A stretch of DNA of 14,620 nucleotides, from NCBI GenBank assembly GCA_003162255.1, contig PMMJ01000472.1, forward strand, positions 19,495 to 34,114. Reading direction: 5' to 3'. The notes beneath the pieces were generated by a model. It had not been told where the DNA came from. It was given only the letters and a program-made list of their open reading frames with translations, and did no database searches. The DNA is from Acidobacteriaceae bacterium. GTDB taxonomy: Bacteria; Acidobacteriota; Terriglobia; Terriglobales; Acidobacteriaceae. This document shows, in pieces, positions 13,724 to 14,620 of the stretch (within the stretch, counting starts at the first letter, position 1; each line of letters opens with the position of its first letter). The translations under genes and the position numbers were made by a program.

Positions 13724-14620
13724 ATGATGCGCGACCTGCTCCACGAGTCCTACAACGCCATGCGCCACAACCGGCGGCGCACCGCGCTCACCATGCTGGG
13801 CATGGCCTGGGGCATCGCCACGGTGGTCATGCTCCTTGCCTACGGCGATGGTTTCGGCCACGCCATTGCCAACATCTTCGCCAACTTCGGAACCAAGCTC
13901 ATGATCGTCGTTCCCGGCCGTTCCTCCATGCAGTCCGGCGGCGAGAAGGCCGGCGCACAAATCCGCATCACACTGGACGACCTCGACCTGCTCACCGCCA
14001 ACGTCCCGCAGATCACCCACATCACTCCCAGTTGCGACAAGGATGCGACCGTGCAGTACGACACTCGCTCCTATTCGATTCACGTCAACGGCGAGTACCC
14101 CAACACTTTCGACATCCGCGCTCTCAGCCTCGCGCAGGGACGCTTCTACAACCCCGAGGATCAGATTCAGCGCGCGCGGGTGGCCGTCATCGGTTCCGAA
14201 ACCAAGGAGAAACTTTTCTCCGGACGCAGCGCCCTGGGCGAGCACATTCGCGTGGATGGCATCAGCTTTGAAGTCGTCGGCGTGCTCAGCCCCAAGATGC
14301 AGGCCGGCGACGACAACATCAATCGCGTCGTCTACGTCCCCTTCACCACCATGAATGACCTCAAGGACACTCACTACCTCGATACCATCTGGTTTAACTA
14401 CGAGACCAACGACTATGAGCGGATCGAGCAATCCGTGCGCTACATCATGGCCGCGCAGCACAAGTTCAATCCCGCCGACCGGCGCGCCTTGTTTGTCTTT
14501 AATCTTATGGTGCAGATCCACCAGTTCGAGGTCATCACCATCGGCCTCAAGATTCTGCTCGCTTTCATCGGCAGCCTCACTCTGGGCATCGGCGGCGTCG
14601 GCCTGATGAACATCATGCTG
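13724..14620 (+). CDS. MacB/FtsX-type ABC permease (partial, 299 codons, 3' end outside window)
   Basis: This is the second permease in tandem, open in one frame from 13724 to the window end. It starts MMRDLLHESYNAMRHNRRRT, followed by TM1 (about 23-43, LTMLGMAWGIATVVMLLAYG). A periplasmic MacB core-like domain (with YPNTFDIRALSLAQGRFYNP and VDGISFEVVGVL) follows, then the start of TM2 (LKILLAFIGSLTLGIGGVGL), which is cut after NIML. A second ATG at 13727 is equally possible. The leader right before the start (ACAAATTTT) is AT-only with no SD, which is odd since the upstream gene ends 84 bp away; initiation may rely on an unstructured AU-rich leader. It is likely to act with the preceding permease as a heterodimer or a parallel unit, with the ATPase and adaptor expected beyond the window. 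Confidence 0.9.
   Translation, partial: MMRDLLHESYNAMRHNRRRTALTMLGMAWGIATVVMLLAYGDGFGHAIANIFANFGTKLMIVVPGRSSMQSGGEKAGAQIRITLDDLDLLTANVPQITHITPSCDKDATVQYDTRSYSIHVNGEYPNTFDIRALSLAQGRFYNPEDQIQRARVAVIGSETKEKLFSGRSALGEHIRVDGISFEVVGVLSPKMQAGDDNINRVVYVPFTTMNDLKDTHYLDTIWFNYETNDYERIEQSVRYIMAAQHKFNPADRRALFVFNLMVQIHQFEVITIGLKILLAFIGSLTLGIGGVGLMNIML

Noticed and set aside
12221..14521. A 766-codon open frame on the minus strand opposite both MacB-type permeases
   Set aside because: It is antisense to two clear FtsX-type genes, crosses the AT-rich repeat spacer, has low-complexity composition rich in Asp/Glu/Gly/His/Val, and shows no domain. It is a product of codon bias on the opposite strand.
1..14620. 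tRNA, rRNA, CRISPR arrays or a complete insertion sequence
   Set aside because: I saw no cloverleaf, rRNA-like stretch, regular repeat-spacer pattern or intact transposase with terminal repeats.

Overview
The window reads as a stretch of an Acidobacteriota chromosome (Terriglobia-like). This is inferred from two very long FtsX/MacB-type permeases of the acidobacterial duplicated permease (ADOP) family, fairly high G+C, and a chemotaxis gene set with CheX and HDOD proteins. No RNA gene, CRISPR array or complete insertion sequence was seen.

Layout. Positions 1-7212 (minus strand) hold a compact export/efflux ABC operon. In transcription order it has a MacA/HlyD-type membrane-fusion adaptor, a LolD/MacB-type ATPase, an 815-aa ADOP permease (4-bp ATGA overlap with the ATPase), an 802-aa ADOP permease, and a second LolD-type ATPase cut by the window edge. 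Upstream on the same strand (7377-8777) is an APC-family amino acid permease, probably its own unit. The gap 8778-9264 carries a decayed fragment resembling an IS200-like/REP-associated tyrosine transposase and some GC-rich dyads.

Positions 9265-11552 are the scar of a chemotaxis locus. The start of cheA has lost its phosphoacceptor helix and reading frame, and what remains of its P1 domain is fused to the C-terminal half of a CheR methyltransferase. An intact HDOD gene follows with an ATGA overlap. Convergent to it lie an intact cheX and, upstream of cheX, a cheY that has lost its N-terminal half and carries a frameshift. So only the HDOD protein and CheX look functional. A small PilZ-domain gene follows (11823-12176).

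Positions 12392-14620 (plus strand) hold two tandem conventional MacB/FtsX-type permeases. The first is complete and the second runs off the window. They are separated by an AT-rich spacer with a perfect 14-bp inverted repeat.

The adaptor, ATPases and ADOP permeases probably form one or two tripartite machines that move a lipid, peptide or drug-like substrate out of the inner membrane; the substrate cannot be read from sequence. The most unusual content is the deletion-scarred chemotaxis region with a surviving CheX and HDOD pair next to a transposase relic. I found no convincing entirely new system.
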